Shown: positions 36,691-45,367, numbered from the stretch's first letter. The stretch is DNA of 64,000 nt from CBDCVN01 sp965223045 (GCA_965223045.1 CBDCVN010000013.1:806001-870000); one strand, 5' to 3'. A program made the numbers and translations. The notes: generated by a model from the letters alone, not told the origin.

Positions 36691-38412
36691 ATGGAGAAAC
36701 AAATGACCCAGCCGTGGACAACCAACCGCTACATACACCACCTAATAAACTACCGCCTTGGGCTTTTTATTCTTAACTCTTTTCTATGGGGATTAATGCA
36801 CAGTATGCCTGCACTAATTGGTTTAATTATCAAAGGTGTTTTTGATTCTTTAGCAGGTGTATCCCCAGTAAGTGCTTGGACTTTTCTGGCACTACTTATA
36901 GTCACTGATTTGATGGGTATGGGCATACTTGCTCTAGCTTTTAGGGCTTGGGCAGTTTACTGGCACGAAATTGAACTACTTTTAAGGCGTAATATTCTGG
37001 ATTATATTTTAAATGCTAAAGGCTCGAGGCACATACCTGAAAGCCCCGGTGAAGCAGTCAGCCGCTTCCGTGATGATGTTGATGAAGTTGTTGAAATGAT
37101 TGAAAACTGGATAGACTTTAGTGGTCTTGCTGTTTTTGCTGTGGTAGCACTTACTATTATGTTTAATATTGATCCTTTAATGACTTTGGTTATGTGCCTG
37201 CCGCTAATAATAATTTTTCTACTTACAAGGGCACTAGTGCCTACTATTCGCCGCTACCGAAAGCGTAGCCGCATAGCAACAGAAGCAGTAACTGATTTTA
37301 TTGGTGAGATGTTAACTAGTGTTCAGGCTGTTAAAGTAGCTGGTAAGTACGAAAATGTGCTTGGACATTTTAAAAATTTAAATAACACTCGCCGTCAAGC
37401 TGCCCTTAAAGATACCCTGCTAGTAGAACTTTTGCATGGGTTGAATTTGAATATGGTGAACATTGGTACTAGCATTGTATTAATGTTTGCAGCTTTCTCA
37501 ATGCGTACAGGTAGTTTTAGTGTAGGAGAATTCGCCCTTTTTATAAGCTACCTACCAAGACTAACAGGGGTTATGGCTTTTATAGGTGATTTGATTGCTG
37601 TGCAAAAGCGTACAGGCGTTTCTATAGAAAGAATGAATAAATTGATGCAAGATGCGCCAGCAGAGCAGCTTGTTTGTAATGAGCGCATAGCTTTGGTTAA
37701 AAATCCTAGCATTAAATCAGCTACGCCAGCTTCTGCTAAAAACCCTACTATAATTACCCAGCCTCTTAAAAAAATTACTATCAAAGGTTTAAGCTATACC
37801 TACTCTGAAGGTACAGTTGGAATCCATGATATAGACTTAGAGCTTGAACAGGGCTCTTTTACAGCGGTAACAGGACCTATAGGTAGTGGTAAGACTACTC
37901 TTTTAAAAGTACTTTTGGGGCTTTTACCTAAAGATTCTGGAGAAATTTATTGGAATGATGAATTAGTAGCTGACCCTGCCAGCTTTTTTGTGCCACCTCG
38001 TAGTGCTTTTACTGCACAAGTACCAAGGCTTTTTAGTGATACTTTAAAAGAAAATATTTTGATAGGTAATTCTGAGGAGAATTTACTTGAAGCAGTTGAT
38101 TTGGCTGTTTTGGGAGAGGATTTGGGTCGGCTCGAGCATGGCCTAGAAACTAAGGTAGGCACGAGAGGAGTCAAGCTTTCTGGTGGGCAAGTACAGCGTA
38201 GTGCTGCAGCAAGGATGTTTGTGCAAAATGCTGAGCTTATGGTATTTGATGATTTGTCAAGTGCTTTAGATATTAAAACGGAACAAATCTTGTGGCAAAA
38301 ACTTTTTAGTAAAGATAAGGGGACATTTTTGGTGGTTTCGCATCGTCAAGCAGTTTTAGAAAGGGCAGATAATATTATTGCTTTAAATGTGGGTAGAATA
38401 GAGCCTCAATGA
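36691..38412 (+). CDS. ABC half-exporter with canonical signature but Asp in place of catalytic Glu
   Basis: The 573 residues have a six-helix membrane domain (about 20-310) and an ATPase domain: Walker A GPIGSGKTTLL, signature LSGGQVQRSAAARM, Walker B LMVFDDLSSALD, H-loop VVSHRQ. The residue after the Walker B Asp is Asp, not Glu, a change known from the degenerate site of heterodimeric exporters. The partner candidate is the half-exporter at 28933. Transport is outward by family; substrate unknown. Confidence 0.88.
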   Translation: MEKQMTQPWTTNRYIHHLINYRLGLFILNSFLWGLMHSMPALIGLIIKGVFDSLAGVSPVSAWTFLALLIVTDLMGMGILALAFRAWAVYWHEIELLLRRNILDYILNAKGSRHIPESPGEAVSRFRDDVDEVVEMIENWIDFSGLAVFAVVALTIMFNIDPLMTLVMCLPLIIIFLLTRALVPTIRRYRKRSRIATEAVTDFIGEMLTSVQAVKVAGKYENVLGHFKNLNNTRRQAALKDTLLVELLHGLNLNMVNIGTSIVLMFAAFSMRTGSFSVGEFALFISYLPRLTGVMAFIGDLIAVQKRTGVSIERMNKLMQDAPAEQLVCNERIALVKNPSIKSATPASAKNPTIITQPLKKITIKGLSYTYSEGTVGIHDIDLELEQGSFTAVTGPIGSGKTTLLKVLLGLLPKDSGEIYWNDELVADPASFFVPPRSAFTAQVPRLFSDTLKENILIGNSEENLLEAVDLAVLGEDLGRLEHGLETKVGTRGVKLSGGQVQRSAAARMFVQNAELMVFDDLSSALDIKTEQILWQKLFSKDKGTFLVVSHRQAVLERADNIIALNVGRIEPQ

Positions 38413-38726
38413 GCTTTTGTAAAAAGTCTGGGTAGTCCTATACAAGTCCTATACATGTAATGATGAATTATAGTTATGGACAAAGTACTACCCAAGCCCT
38501 ATCTTAAGGGTAAGTATGGGAGGAGTTTTGTAGTTTGTAGTGATGTTATTTATCTTGGCATGGTACAATTTCATTACCTAGATAGTTAAGGCTAGCAGTA
38601 GTCTTTTTAGCCTTAAAATAAATCTAAAAATATAAGAAATAAGGAGATATGTACCATTTTAGGATATGTTTGGTTGGCAATAATTCTTGTATAAGCTAAA
38701 AAATTACTAACTTTAGGAGTTTTTGT
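38413..38726. other. Spacer with no supported gene
   Basis: About 310 bp between the exporter and the metabolic cluster. A 66-codon minus-strand frame ending here has no ribosome site and is not credible. Confidence 0.4.
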
Positions 38727-38798
38727 ATGTCTGGTAACAGTATCCTGTCCCAAAGGAAGCTGAATTTGCGTACCAAAATTCTTTCTTACTTGTCCTAG
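38727..38798 (+). CDS. Candidate 23-residue ORF with good ribosome site
   Basis: ATG 38727 follows TAGGAG by 8 nt and encodes MSGNSILSQRKLNLRTKILSYLS-type sequence in 23 codons (basic, ending in YLS). The segment LNLRTKILSYL resembles the N-terminal start of sensor kinases, so it may be a remnant of one, or a leader peptide for the DJ-1 gene 41 bp further on. Confidence 0.35.
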   Translation: MSGNSILSQRKLNLRTKILSYLS

Positions 38799-38839
38799 TT
38801 GCTCCTCGAGCATAATAAAGAAAAGGAAACGAAGGATAT

Positions 38840-39661
38840 ATGAAAAAAATCCTTGTTGTTTTATCAGAATGGGGTTTTTGGGGAGAAGAGCTTATAGGTC
38901 CTTTGGATGTTCTTGACGAGAAAGGTTATACTTCTGTTTTCATAACACCTACAGGGAAACGTCCCCCAGCATTACCCCCCAGTATGGATGCCAGTTATCT
39001 TGACCCACCTTTAGATCGTTGTGTTACCAATGAGTATTATGCTGAAAAAACTCGAGCAATCAACGAATCACCTCGTTTAGATAATTGCCTTAGTTTGGCA
39101 CAATGGTTTCCTGAACGCCCTTACTTTAGCACTAAGAACTATTTGCGTGAACTTGAGAAGTATAATGATGCTGTTGATGAAGCCCAGGCATCATTGGCAG
39201 AGTATGACGCTTTGTTAATTGTTGGTGGTAGTGGTCCTATTGTTGATATGGTGAACAACCAGCGCTTACATGATGTGATTCTTGGTTTCTACAAACAGGG
39301 TAAGCCAATTGCGGCAGAGTGTTATGGTGTAACTTGTTTAGCGTTTGCTAGAGATTGGTATAACCGTAAGAGCATCATTTGGGGTAAGCACGTTACTGGA
39401 CATCCTCTCGAGTATGACTATAAAAGTGGTACAGGTTTTGTAGGTACCGATTTTAATATGGGTCCTCCTCCTTATCCGCTCGAGTACATACTACGTGATG
39501 CCACAGGACCAGATGGTGGCTATTATAGTGGTGTAGGACGCAAAATTTCTTGTCTGGTAGATTATCCCTTTATTACCAGTCGCTCAACTGCTTCCTCACG
39601 CACTTGCGGTGAGAAGTTAGTTGAGGTGCTCGAGGATGGACTTAAGCGCTATGGTTGGTAA
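38840..39661 (+). CDS. DJ-1/PfpI superfamily protein, Hsp31-like
   Basis: The 273 residues have the class I glutamine-amidotransferase-like fold: Glu in an N-terminal EELIGPLDVL, DALLIVGGSGPI, and the nucleophile elbow AAECYGVTC (Cys about 182). The long insertions (about 45-120) resemble Hsp31/glyoxalase III-type members, which act on reactive carbonyls or chaperone proteins. It is the first gene of the 38.8-50.8 kb cluster and carries five CTCGAG sites. AAGGA lies 5 nt before the ATG. Catalytic activity is not proven. Confidence 0.75.
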   Translation: MKKILVVLSEWGFWGEELIGPLDVLDEKGYTSVFITPTGKRPPALPPSMDASYLDPPLDRCVTNEYYAEKTRAINESPRLDNCLSLAQWFPERPYFSTKNYLRELEKYNDAVDEAQASLAEYDALLIVGGSGPIVDMVNNQRLHDVILGFYKQGKPIAAECYGVTCLAFARDWYNRKSIIWGKHVTGHPLEYDYKSGTGFVGTDFNMGPPPYPLEYILRDATGPDGGYYSGVGRKISCLVDYPFITSRSTASSRTCGEKLVEVLEDGLKRYGW

Positions 39662-39788
39662 GGGAGTACTTGCAACAAATTGAAAATGACATTTGTTTGA
39701 TGAGGAGATAAGGAGATGGGGAGATAAAGCTTGCCTGTCTAGGCACCATTCTTTATTTCTTACATAAATGTAGACTAGGAAAGGTTTT

Positions 39789-41495
39789 ATGGAAACTAAA
39801 ACTGGACGCTTTGCTATCCTCGAGCAATTTTTAGCAGATGGCATTAATTATATATTTGGTAATCCCGGTACAGTAGAGCAAGGGTTTTTAGATGCTCTTA
39901 GACAATATCCTGACCTTAAGTACATTTTAACCTTACAAGAGACTATTGCTGTAATGGCTGCAGATGGGTATGCTCGAGCCACCCAAAACCCAGCAGTGGT
40001 TCAAATACACAGCACTCCCGGTTTAGGAAACTCTATAGGGGCTCTGTACCAAGCAAAACGTGGTCATTCCCCTTTAGTAGTGATTGGCGGTGATGCAGGA
40101 ATTAAGTACCAAGCTATGGATGCACAAATGGCTGGTGACTTAGTAGCTTTTGCTGAACCAGTAACTAAATGGTCAACTATGGTTATGGATCCCTCATCAT
40201 TACTGCGGATCTTGCGCCGTGCCATCAAAATTGCTGCTACCCCACCAATGGGTCCTGTTTATGTATGCTTGCCGCAGGATATTCTAGACGAACCTGCCTT
40301 AGAAGAGATAAGGTCAACTTCGTTCCCATCAACAGACATTGTGCCTAACGAACAATGGTTACAAGAGGCAGCAACTAACTTGGCCGCTGCTAAAAAGCCA
40401 ATGATTTTTGTGGGTGATGGTATAGCTTTTTCTCAGGCACAAGAAGAATTAACTGAGGTAGCCGAACTTTTGGGTGCAGAGGTTTGGGCCATTGATTCTG
40501 GCGAACTTAATATAAGTTATGCTCACCCTCTATATCAGGGTTCAACTGGTCATATGTTTGGCTCTCACAGCTTACCTATTACTTCTAAGGGAGATGTTAA
40601 TTTAGTTTGTGGCGCTTATCTTTTACCAGAAGTCTTTCCTAATTTAGACAACATTTTTGCTCCTAAAGCAAAAGTCATTCATATTGATCTTAATGCTTAT
40701 GAAATTGCTAAGAATTATCCAGTTGATTTAGGAGTTGTGAGTGACCCTAAGTTAACTTTAGCGAAGTTGGCTGAGACTCTTAAATTAATCATAACTGCTG
40801 AGCAAAAGGAGGTGGCAGTTTCTAGAGTAACCGGAATTGGCAAAGCAAAAGAGCAAACCTTAACCAATCAAATTAAAGCTGATCAGGCCACTAGTGATGA
40901 AATGCCTCTTCATGCTGCCCGGTTTATGAAGGAATTAGCAACAGTTTTACCTGATGACGCAATTATTTTTGATGAAGCCCTTACCTGTTCTCCAGAGTTA
41001 ATTCGTTATCTAACACCAACAAAACCTGGGCACTTTTTCCAAACAAGAGGTGGTTCATTGGGTGTTGGAATTCCCGGGGCACTTGGGGCTAAATTAGCTA
41101 ACCCTGACAAAACGGTTTTTGGTTTTACTGGTGATGGTGGCAGTATGTACACCGTTCAAGCACTGTGGACAGCAGCCCATCATAATATTGGAGCTAAGTT
41201 TGTTATCTGCAACAATCAAAGTTATATGTTGCTGAAACTTAATATCATGCAATACTGGCAGGAATTAGGGGTTGAGGAACACGGTTTTCCACATGCATTT
41301 GATTTAACTAAGCCAGTGATTGACTTTGTTGCTTTAGCTAAATCTATGGGGGTGCCCAGCGTTAAAGTTGAAAAGCCCCATGAAATTGCCCCAGCTATTA
41401 AGCAAGCTCTTTTATATGAGGGCCCTTTCCTAATTGACTTAATCATAACAAACCATGTGCCTAATTCAAAAATAGGTTGTAAGTGCGGACATTAG
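39789..41495 (+). CDS. ThDP-dependent decarboxylase/lyase, benzoylformate decarboxylase-like
   Basis: The 568 residues have the three-domain layout: PYR domain (IFGNPGTVEQGF, catalytic Glu in LTLQETIAVM near 51), central domain, and PP domain with the ThDP motif GFTGDGGSMY ... CNNQSYM (about 445-480). FGNPG and the overall arrangement resemble benzoylformate decarboxylase and other 2-oxoacid decarboxylases. An unusual C-terminal tail ends IGCKCGH with two cysteines. The reaction here is probably cleavage or ligation of a 2-oxoacid giving an aldehyde, which fits the alcohol dehydrogenase and carbonyl-handling neighbours. AGGAAAGG precedes the ATG. Confidence 0.85.
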   Translation: METKTGRFAILEQFLADGINYIFGNPGTVEQGFLDALRQYPDLKYILTLQETIAVMAADGYARATQNPAVVQIHSTPGLGNSIGALYQAKRGHSPLVVIGGDAGIKYQAMDAQMAGDLVAFAEPVTKWSTMVMDPSSLLRILRRAIKIAATPPMGPVYVCLPQDILDEPALEEIRSTSFPSTDIVPNEQWLQEAATNLAAAKKPMIFVGDGIAFSQAQEELTEVAELLGAEVWAIDSGELNISYAHPLYQGSTGHMFGSHSLPITSKGDVNLVCGAYLLPEVFPNLDNIFAPKAKVIHIDLNAYEIAKNYPVDLGVVSDPKLTLAKLAETLKLIITAEQKEVAVSRVTGIGKAKEQTLTNQIKADQATSDEMPLHAARFMKELATVLPDDAIIFDEALTCSPELIRYLTPTKPGHFFQTRGGSLGVGIPGALGAKLANPDKTVFGFTGDGGSMYTVQALWTAAHHNIGAKFVICNNQSYMLLKLNIMQYWQELGVEEHGFPHAFDLTKPVIDFVALAKSMGVPSVKVEKPHEIAPAIKQALLYEGPFLIDLIITNHVPNSKIGCKCGH

Positions 41496-41517
41496 AAAAA
41501 GAGCAAAGGATTAATTT

Positions 41518-41949
41518 ATGGAAACACTAACAGACTGGGAAGTAAAAGAACTTGTCTATACATGGTTTAAGAAAATCACTGTCAAAGTTCCAGTAGAAGA
41601 ACTTTTAGCTATGCTTAATTCTGAAGAATTGGAAATGGAATTTCCAGAAGAGACTTTGCGGAGCAATGATGATTTCGTAAAATGGTATAAAGTAGTAACG
41701 AATAAATTTTTCAATCAAGTTCATGAAGTGAAGCTGCTCGATGTTGATATAAGCGAAGGGCAGGCAAAAGTGAACCTAATAGTTAATTGGCAAGCCCACA
41801 CTTGGGATCCCCCTGCTCCTTTTAGCAAATGGGCAGGGTTTGATATTCACCAAACATGGATTGTCAAAAGAGACAGCAATTTAAAAAAAGCTGTAATTAC
41901 TAAGTACCATGTAGGAAAATTAGAGCCAATGCAAGGTCCCCTTACCTAA
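41518..41949 (+). CDS. NTF2/SnoaL-like protein
   Basis: The 143 residues show a cone-shaped NTF2-like pattern: N-terminal helices (EVKELVYTWFKKITVKVPVE), then ELEMEFPE and strands VHEVKLLDVDISEGQAKVN and FDIHQTWIVKR. SnoaL-like folds serve as small isomerases, hydrolases or binding proteins. It follows the ThDP gene after 22 bp, so it is co-transcribed. Substrate unknown. Confidence 0.65.
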   Translation: METLTDWEVKELVYTWFKKITVKVPVEELLAMLNSEELEMEFPEETLRSNDDFVKWYKVVTNKFFNQVHEVKLLDVDISEGQAKVNLIVNWQAHTWDPPAPFSKWAGFDIHQTWIVKRDSNLKKAVITKYHVGKLEPMQGPLT

Positions 41950-42007
41950 ATGAGCTCTCAACTGCAAATTTCTAACAGCCTTAGGTTTTATATGAGCACT
42001 ATCACTA

Positions 42008-42045
42008 TATTGTAGGGGCTCAAGATTTTGAGCCCTCACAACAGG
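42008..42045. repeat. Dispersed palindromic repeat family 1, copy 2
   Basis: GGGCTCAA (42016-42023) and TTGAGCCC (42028-42035) form a hairpin. The frame GTAGGGG...CCCTCACAAC matches copy 1 at 5811-5842 with compensated changes (T to C, A to G). Confidence 0.6.
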
Positions 42046-42087
42046 TGTTTCATAACAAGTGTTTTCATTAACTGATATCGGAATGGA

Positions 42088-42132
42088 TATAATGAAAACG
42101 GGTTAATTTTGAACCTTTTATTTTGCATGTCT
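42088..42132. repeat. Dispersed repeat family 3, copy 2
   Basis: ACGGGTTAATTTTGAACC (from 42099) and the following TTTTGCATGTC match 16515-16547. Confidence 0.55.
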
Positions 42133-42156
42133 CGCATCTTGTAAACTACCCAGACG

Positions 42157-42200
42157 AAGGACGCAGAGCGTCCAAGGTATAGTATTCCAAGCAGAGAATA
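42157..42200. repeat. Dispersed repeat family 2, copy 2
   Basis: GGACGCAGAGCGTCC is a perfect palindrome followed by AAGGTATAGTATTCCAAGCAG, matching 14941-14986 in reverse orientation. Confidence 0.6.
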
Positions 42201-42230
42201 AGTTGAATCCTGTAAGACATCACCTTAGTT

Positions 42231-42568
42231 CAAGAGTTTGAATTGATTTTTAAGAACTGTCCTAGCTTCGAATATATATGCGAATACAAGAGAACATCCG
42301 GTCAAAGCGAGGTAATTAAAACTAAAGTGCTTAGAAACAGCTTTTTCTCAAAGTCTATTAAATTGGTAGTATTTCAGAAGTCAAGTACTGGAGCTAATCT
42401 TGAGTATGCATCGAGAGCATAATTTATCGTAGTTTGGCGTAGCTTGCCATGCTTCGTAAAACAGCATAGGCTTAATTGCTATAAACGTCGCTTTGACCGG
42501 ATACTCTAGCACCTTGTAGGTATCTAATGGTGTCTCCATAGGAGTTGAAATTTTAGTTCAAACTCTTG
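42231..42568. repeat. Non-coding island with two nested perfect inverted repeats
   Basis: Outer pair CAAGAGTTTGAA (42231-42242) and TTCAAACTCTTG (42557-42568); inner pair TCCGGTCAAAGCGA (42297-42310) and TCGCTTTGACCGGA (42488-42501). No reading frame fills the 338 bp. Related short sequence TTCGGTCAAAGCAAG lies near 58280. MITE-like or a large structured RNA. Confidence 0.6.
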
Positions 42569-42612
42569 TTAGTTAGATAATGATCACTTTAGTTGGATAA
42601 TGAGATATTGCT

Positions 42613-42680
42613 GATAACCAGCTTGTAAGGGTTAAAGTTTTTGAACCCCTACAGTAAACGCAGAAGTAGAATTTGTAGGG
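42613..42680. repeat. Dispersed palindromic repeat family 1, copy 3
   Basis: Reverse-complement match to 5783-5849, including GATAACCAG, GTAAGGGTT, TTTTTGAACCCCTAC and CGCAGAAGTAG. Confidence 0.7.
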
Positions 42681-42731
42681 GAATTATGGATATTTGTATT
42701 AGGTATCAATATTAAAAACAGGAGGAAAATT

Positions 42732-43112
42732 ATGACAACAGAAGAAATTGTAAAAAAGTACTTCGAGACTGTTAACGCTGGCGATTGGGAAACATGGTTA
42801 AGTTTATTCGACGATAACATTGTTTTAATAGAGCCTATTGGAACAGCAAAGGGCATAGAGACTTTAAGACAAGGAGTTGAGGGATTAAAGAAAGGCTATT
42901 CTAGCTTTAAAAACAATTTGTTGGGCATGGTTGTTCAAGGAGACGAAGCTGTAGCATTTACACAACTAGAGGCAATTACTGCAGGGGGAAAACCTGTTAA
43001 AGCCCAAGTGGCAAACCATTATACTGTTAAAGATGGTAAAATAGTTCGCCAGCAAAATTACTTGAACCGAGAGGATCTCGAGCCATTTTTAAAAGAACAA
43101 GGACTCACCTAA
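42732..43112 (+). CDS. SnoaL-like (NTF2 fold) protein
   Basis: The 126 residues are a typical SnoaL/ketosteroid-isomerase-like protein: IVKKYFETVNAGDWETWLSL, FDDNIVLIEPIGTAKGIETL, GDEAVAFTQLEA, NHYTVKDGKIVRQQNYL. GGAGG stands 9 nt before the ATG. It is followed by the alcohol dehydrogenase after 21 bp. The second NTF2-like protein of the cluster. Reaction unknown. Confidence 0.8.
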   Translation: MTTEEIVKKYFETVNAGDWETWLSLFDDNIVLIEPIGTAKGIETLRQGVEGLKKGYSSFKNNLLGMVVQGDEAVAFTQLEAITAGGKPVKAQVANHYTVKDGKIVRQQNYLNREDLEPFLKEQGLT

Positions 43113-43133
43113 TTTTTAATGTAGGAGATAATC

Positions 43134-44330
43134 ATGCAAAACTTTGACTATTACAACCCTGTTAAGCTGCTCTATGGCAAGAGACAACTTGCTAACCTAG
43201 CCCAAGAAATTATCCCTTATGGAAAACGAGTCCTTTTTGTTTATGGCCAAAAACACCTTAAGGAATTTGGGGTTTATGATCAAATTACAAATTTACTAAA
43301 AGAAGCAGGCTTAGAGTGGTTTGATCTAGGTGGTGTGCACTCTAATCCTAGGTTAGAACTAGTTCATAAAGGCGTGCAAATATGTCGCCAAGAGAACATA
43401 GAATTTGTGTTAGGGGTTGGTGGTGGGAGTGTAAGTGATACAGCCAAGGCTGTTGCAATTGGAGCCAAGGTTGATTATGACATATGGCAAGCCTACGAAG
43501 ATTTTCATAATTTAATGCATGGTAATGAACTAGAAAACCCCCATGTACCAACAGAGTCATTACCTAGTGGTGTAGTAATGACAAAGGCTGCAACAGGTTC
43601 AGATTTTGATTACACTACTGTTCTAAGCAATCATAAAACCCAAGAAAAACTCATGATCATCAATAAAATCATGTACCCTAAGTTTGCTATACATGAGCCT
43701 GCTCTTACTTATACCTTGCCCAAAGAGCAAATAGCCTATGGCGTAGCAGATATTATGACCCATTATCTCGAGCAATACTTCACCCCTGACAAAGATATAG
43801 ACATGTTAGATAGAGTAAAAGAAGCAGGCTTAAAAACTGTCATTGAGTCTGGACAAAGAGCTTTCAAAAATCCTCAAGACTATGTAGCCCAAAGCAACTT
43901 GCTATACTGTGCAGCTTGGGCCTGTAGTGATAAAAGCATGACTGGTACATTAGGAGGGTGGGATTCGCATCAAATAGAACATGAACTATCTGCTATAACA
44001 GATGTAAACCACGGCCTTGGTATGGCCATAGTCTTTGTAGGTTGGATGAAATATGTTATTAAAGAGATTCCTGAGAAGTTTGCTGAGTACGCTGAATGGG
44101 TGTGGGGAATTGAAAGAAGGCGCTCAGACTTAGAAATAGGTTTGGCTGGTATAGAAAGAACGGCTGAGTTCTGGCAGTATTTGGGAATCCCTCTGACGTT
44201 AACTGAAGCTGGTGTTGATACAGCAGTCATTCCCCAAGCGGCTAAACAAGCTGTCAGATTTGGTCCTTTGGGTAGAATTAAGAAGCTGGAACAAGCTGAT
44301 GTTGAGAAAATATTAGAATCAGTGGCTTAA
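43134..44330 (+). CDS. Iron-containing alcohol dehydrogenase, YqhD/BdhA-like
   Basis: The 398 residues have the group III (Fe-ADH) layout: YNPVKLLYGKRQL at the start, GGGSVSDTAKAVAIG for NAD(P) binding, metal ligands in GVADIMTHYLEQYF and the later SHQIEHELSAITDVNHGLGMAIV. YqhD-type enzymes reduce a range of aldehydes with NADPH. In this cluster it may reduce the aldehyde from the ThDP enzyme or detoxify carbonyls. AGGAGAT precedes the ATG. Confidence 0.92.
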   Translation: MQNFDYYNPVKLLYGKRQLANLAQEIIPYGKRVLFVYGQKHLKEFGVYDQITNLLKEAGLEWFDLGGVHSNPRLELVHKGVQICRQENIEFVLGVGGGSVSDTAKAVAIGAKVDYDIWQAYEDFHNLMHGNELENPHVPTESLPSGVVMTKAATGSDFDYTTVLSNHKTQEKLMIINKIMYPKFAIHEPALTYTLPKEQIAYGVADIMTHYLEQYFTPDKDIDMLDRVKEAGLKTVIESGQRAFKNPQDYVAQSNLLYCAAWACSDKSMTGTLGGWDSHQIEHELSAITDVNHGLGMAIVFVGWMKYVIKEIPEKFAEYAEWVWGIERRRSDLEIGLAGIERTAEFWQYLGIPLTLTEAGVDTAVIPQAAKQAVRFGPLGRIKKLEQADVEKILESVA

Positions 44331-44498
44331 GGTAACTTTGTGTCTCTAGCAAATAGTTCATCTAAGATCTATTTCTTAGCACTATATAGATAGGCAAATT
44401 TAGCCTACTGTCACTGAATAGACTTAACAAAATCGGAGATTAGACCCTCGCCCAAACATTTGGATTTTGCAGTATGATTAGTATTAACGGAGGTTACC

Positions 44499-44714
44499 AT
44501 GACTAAGCTATTGGAAAAGGCTTTCTCCAAAGTATCGAAATTGCCAGAACAAGATCAGGATGTAATAGCAGAAATTGTTCTGGCAGAACTTGCTTCCGAG
44601 CAACGCTGGAATGAGTTATTTTCTAACTCTCAGGATTTACTAGAGGAACTTGCTGAGGAAGCACTTGCAGAACATAGAGCAGGCAAGACACAGTACATTG
44701 AATGTGACGATTAG
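44499..44714 (+). CDS. Antitoxin of a RelBE/ParDE-like pair
   Basis: The 71 residues are helical and acidic (LPEQDQDVIAEIVLAELASE, LLEELAEEALAEHRAGKT), the style of addiction antitoxins whose C-terminus wraps the toxin. GGAGGT precedes the ATG. The stop overlaps the toxin GTG (TAGTG), so the two are coupled. Confidence 0.75.
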   Translation: MTKLLEKAFSKVSKLPEQDQDVIAEIVLAELASEQRWNELFSNSQDLLEELAEEALAEHRAGKTQYIECDD

Positions 44715-44983
44715 TGGTTTCCAGAACAACCAAAAAGTTTTGGAAAGCTTATGAGCAGCTTGATAAAACAATCCAGAAACAAGCTCGAGCCTCCTACTAC
44801 CTTTTCCGTGATAACCCCCAGCACCCAAGCCTCAATTTCAAGAATGTGCATGATAAATTACCCATCTATTCTGCTAGAGTGAATCTAAATCATCGAGCAG
44901 TTGGAATTCTCAAAGATAACGAAATAATTTGGTTTTGGATTGGACCTCATGATGCCTATGAAAAGCTTCTCCTTAAACTTTGA
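44714..44983 (+). CDS. RelE/ParE-like toxin
   Basis: The 89 residues follow the RelE fold: N-terminal helix with FWKAYEQLDKTIQKQA, FRDNPQHPSLNFKNV, then the strands YSARVNLNHRAVGILKDN and the end FWIGPHDAYEKLL with the family His-Asp near the C-terminus. The likely activity is mRNA cleavage at the ribosome or gyrase inhibition. Inserted inside the metabolic cluster on the same strand. Confidence 0.75.
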   Translation: MVSRTTKKFWKAYEQLDKTIQKQARASYYLFRDNPQHPSLNFKNVHDKLPIYSARVNLNHRAVGILKDNEIIWFWIGPHDAYEKLLLKL

Positions 44984-45052
44984 TGGTAACTTAACCAATC
45001 AATGGTTACTTATACAGACTCTTAACACAATATTTGAAAGGTAAGGAAAAAA

Positions 45053-45367
45053 ATGTTTAGACACATTGCTCTTTTCAACCTAAAAGACTCTGCTAACGGG
45101 CAGAGCAAAGCAGAAAACACCCAGCAGATAATAAAAAATGTTGAACGGTTACGAGAGAATATTAACGAGATCAAATTCATTACAGTTAGACCACATTACA
45201 AATTAGAAGGTGCAGAAGATGCTTGGGCTTGGGATTTATGTGTTTATGTGGAGCTTGAAACAGAGCAGGATTATAAAACATATTTTTACAACCCCATACA
45301 TAAAGAGGTTGCTGGTTTTGCTCGAGAGGTTTCTGAGGAAGTTGCAGGAATTACTTTTCAAGATTAA
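45053..45367 (+). CDS. Dabb-domain (stress-responsive alpha/beta barrel) protein
   Basis: The 104 residues have the Dabb ferredoxin-like fold: MFRHIALFNLKD at the start, ITVRPHYKLEG, WDLCVYVELETEQDYKTY, NPIHKEVAGFAREV. Dimeric Dabb proteins include small lyases and stress proteins. AAGGAAAA precedes the ATG; 32 bp to the next DJ-1 gene. Confidence 0.8.
   Translation: MFRHIALFNLKDSANGQSKAENTQQIIKNVERLRENINEIKFITVRPHYKLEGAEDAWAWDLCVYVELETEQDYKTYFYNPIHKEVAGFAREVSEEVAGITFQD

Noticed and set aside
38613..38813. 66-codon minus-strand frame upstream of the DJ-1 gene
   Set aside because: No ribosome site, unlikely composition, and a better-supported plus-strand ORF overlaps it.
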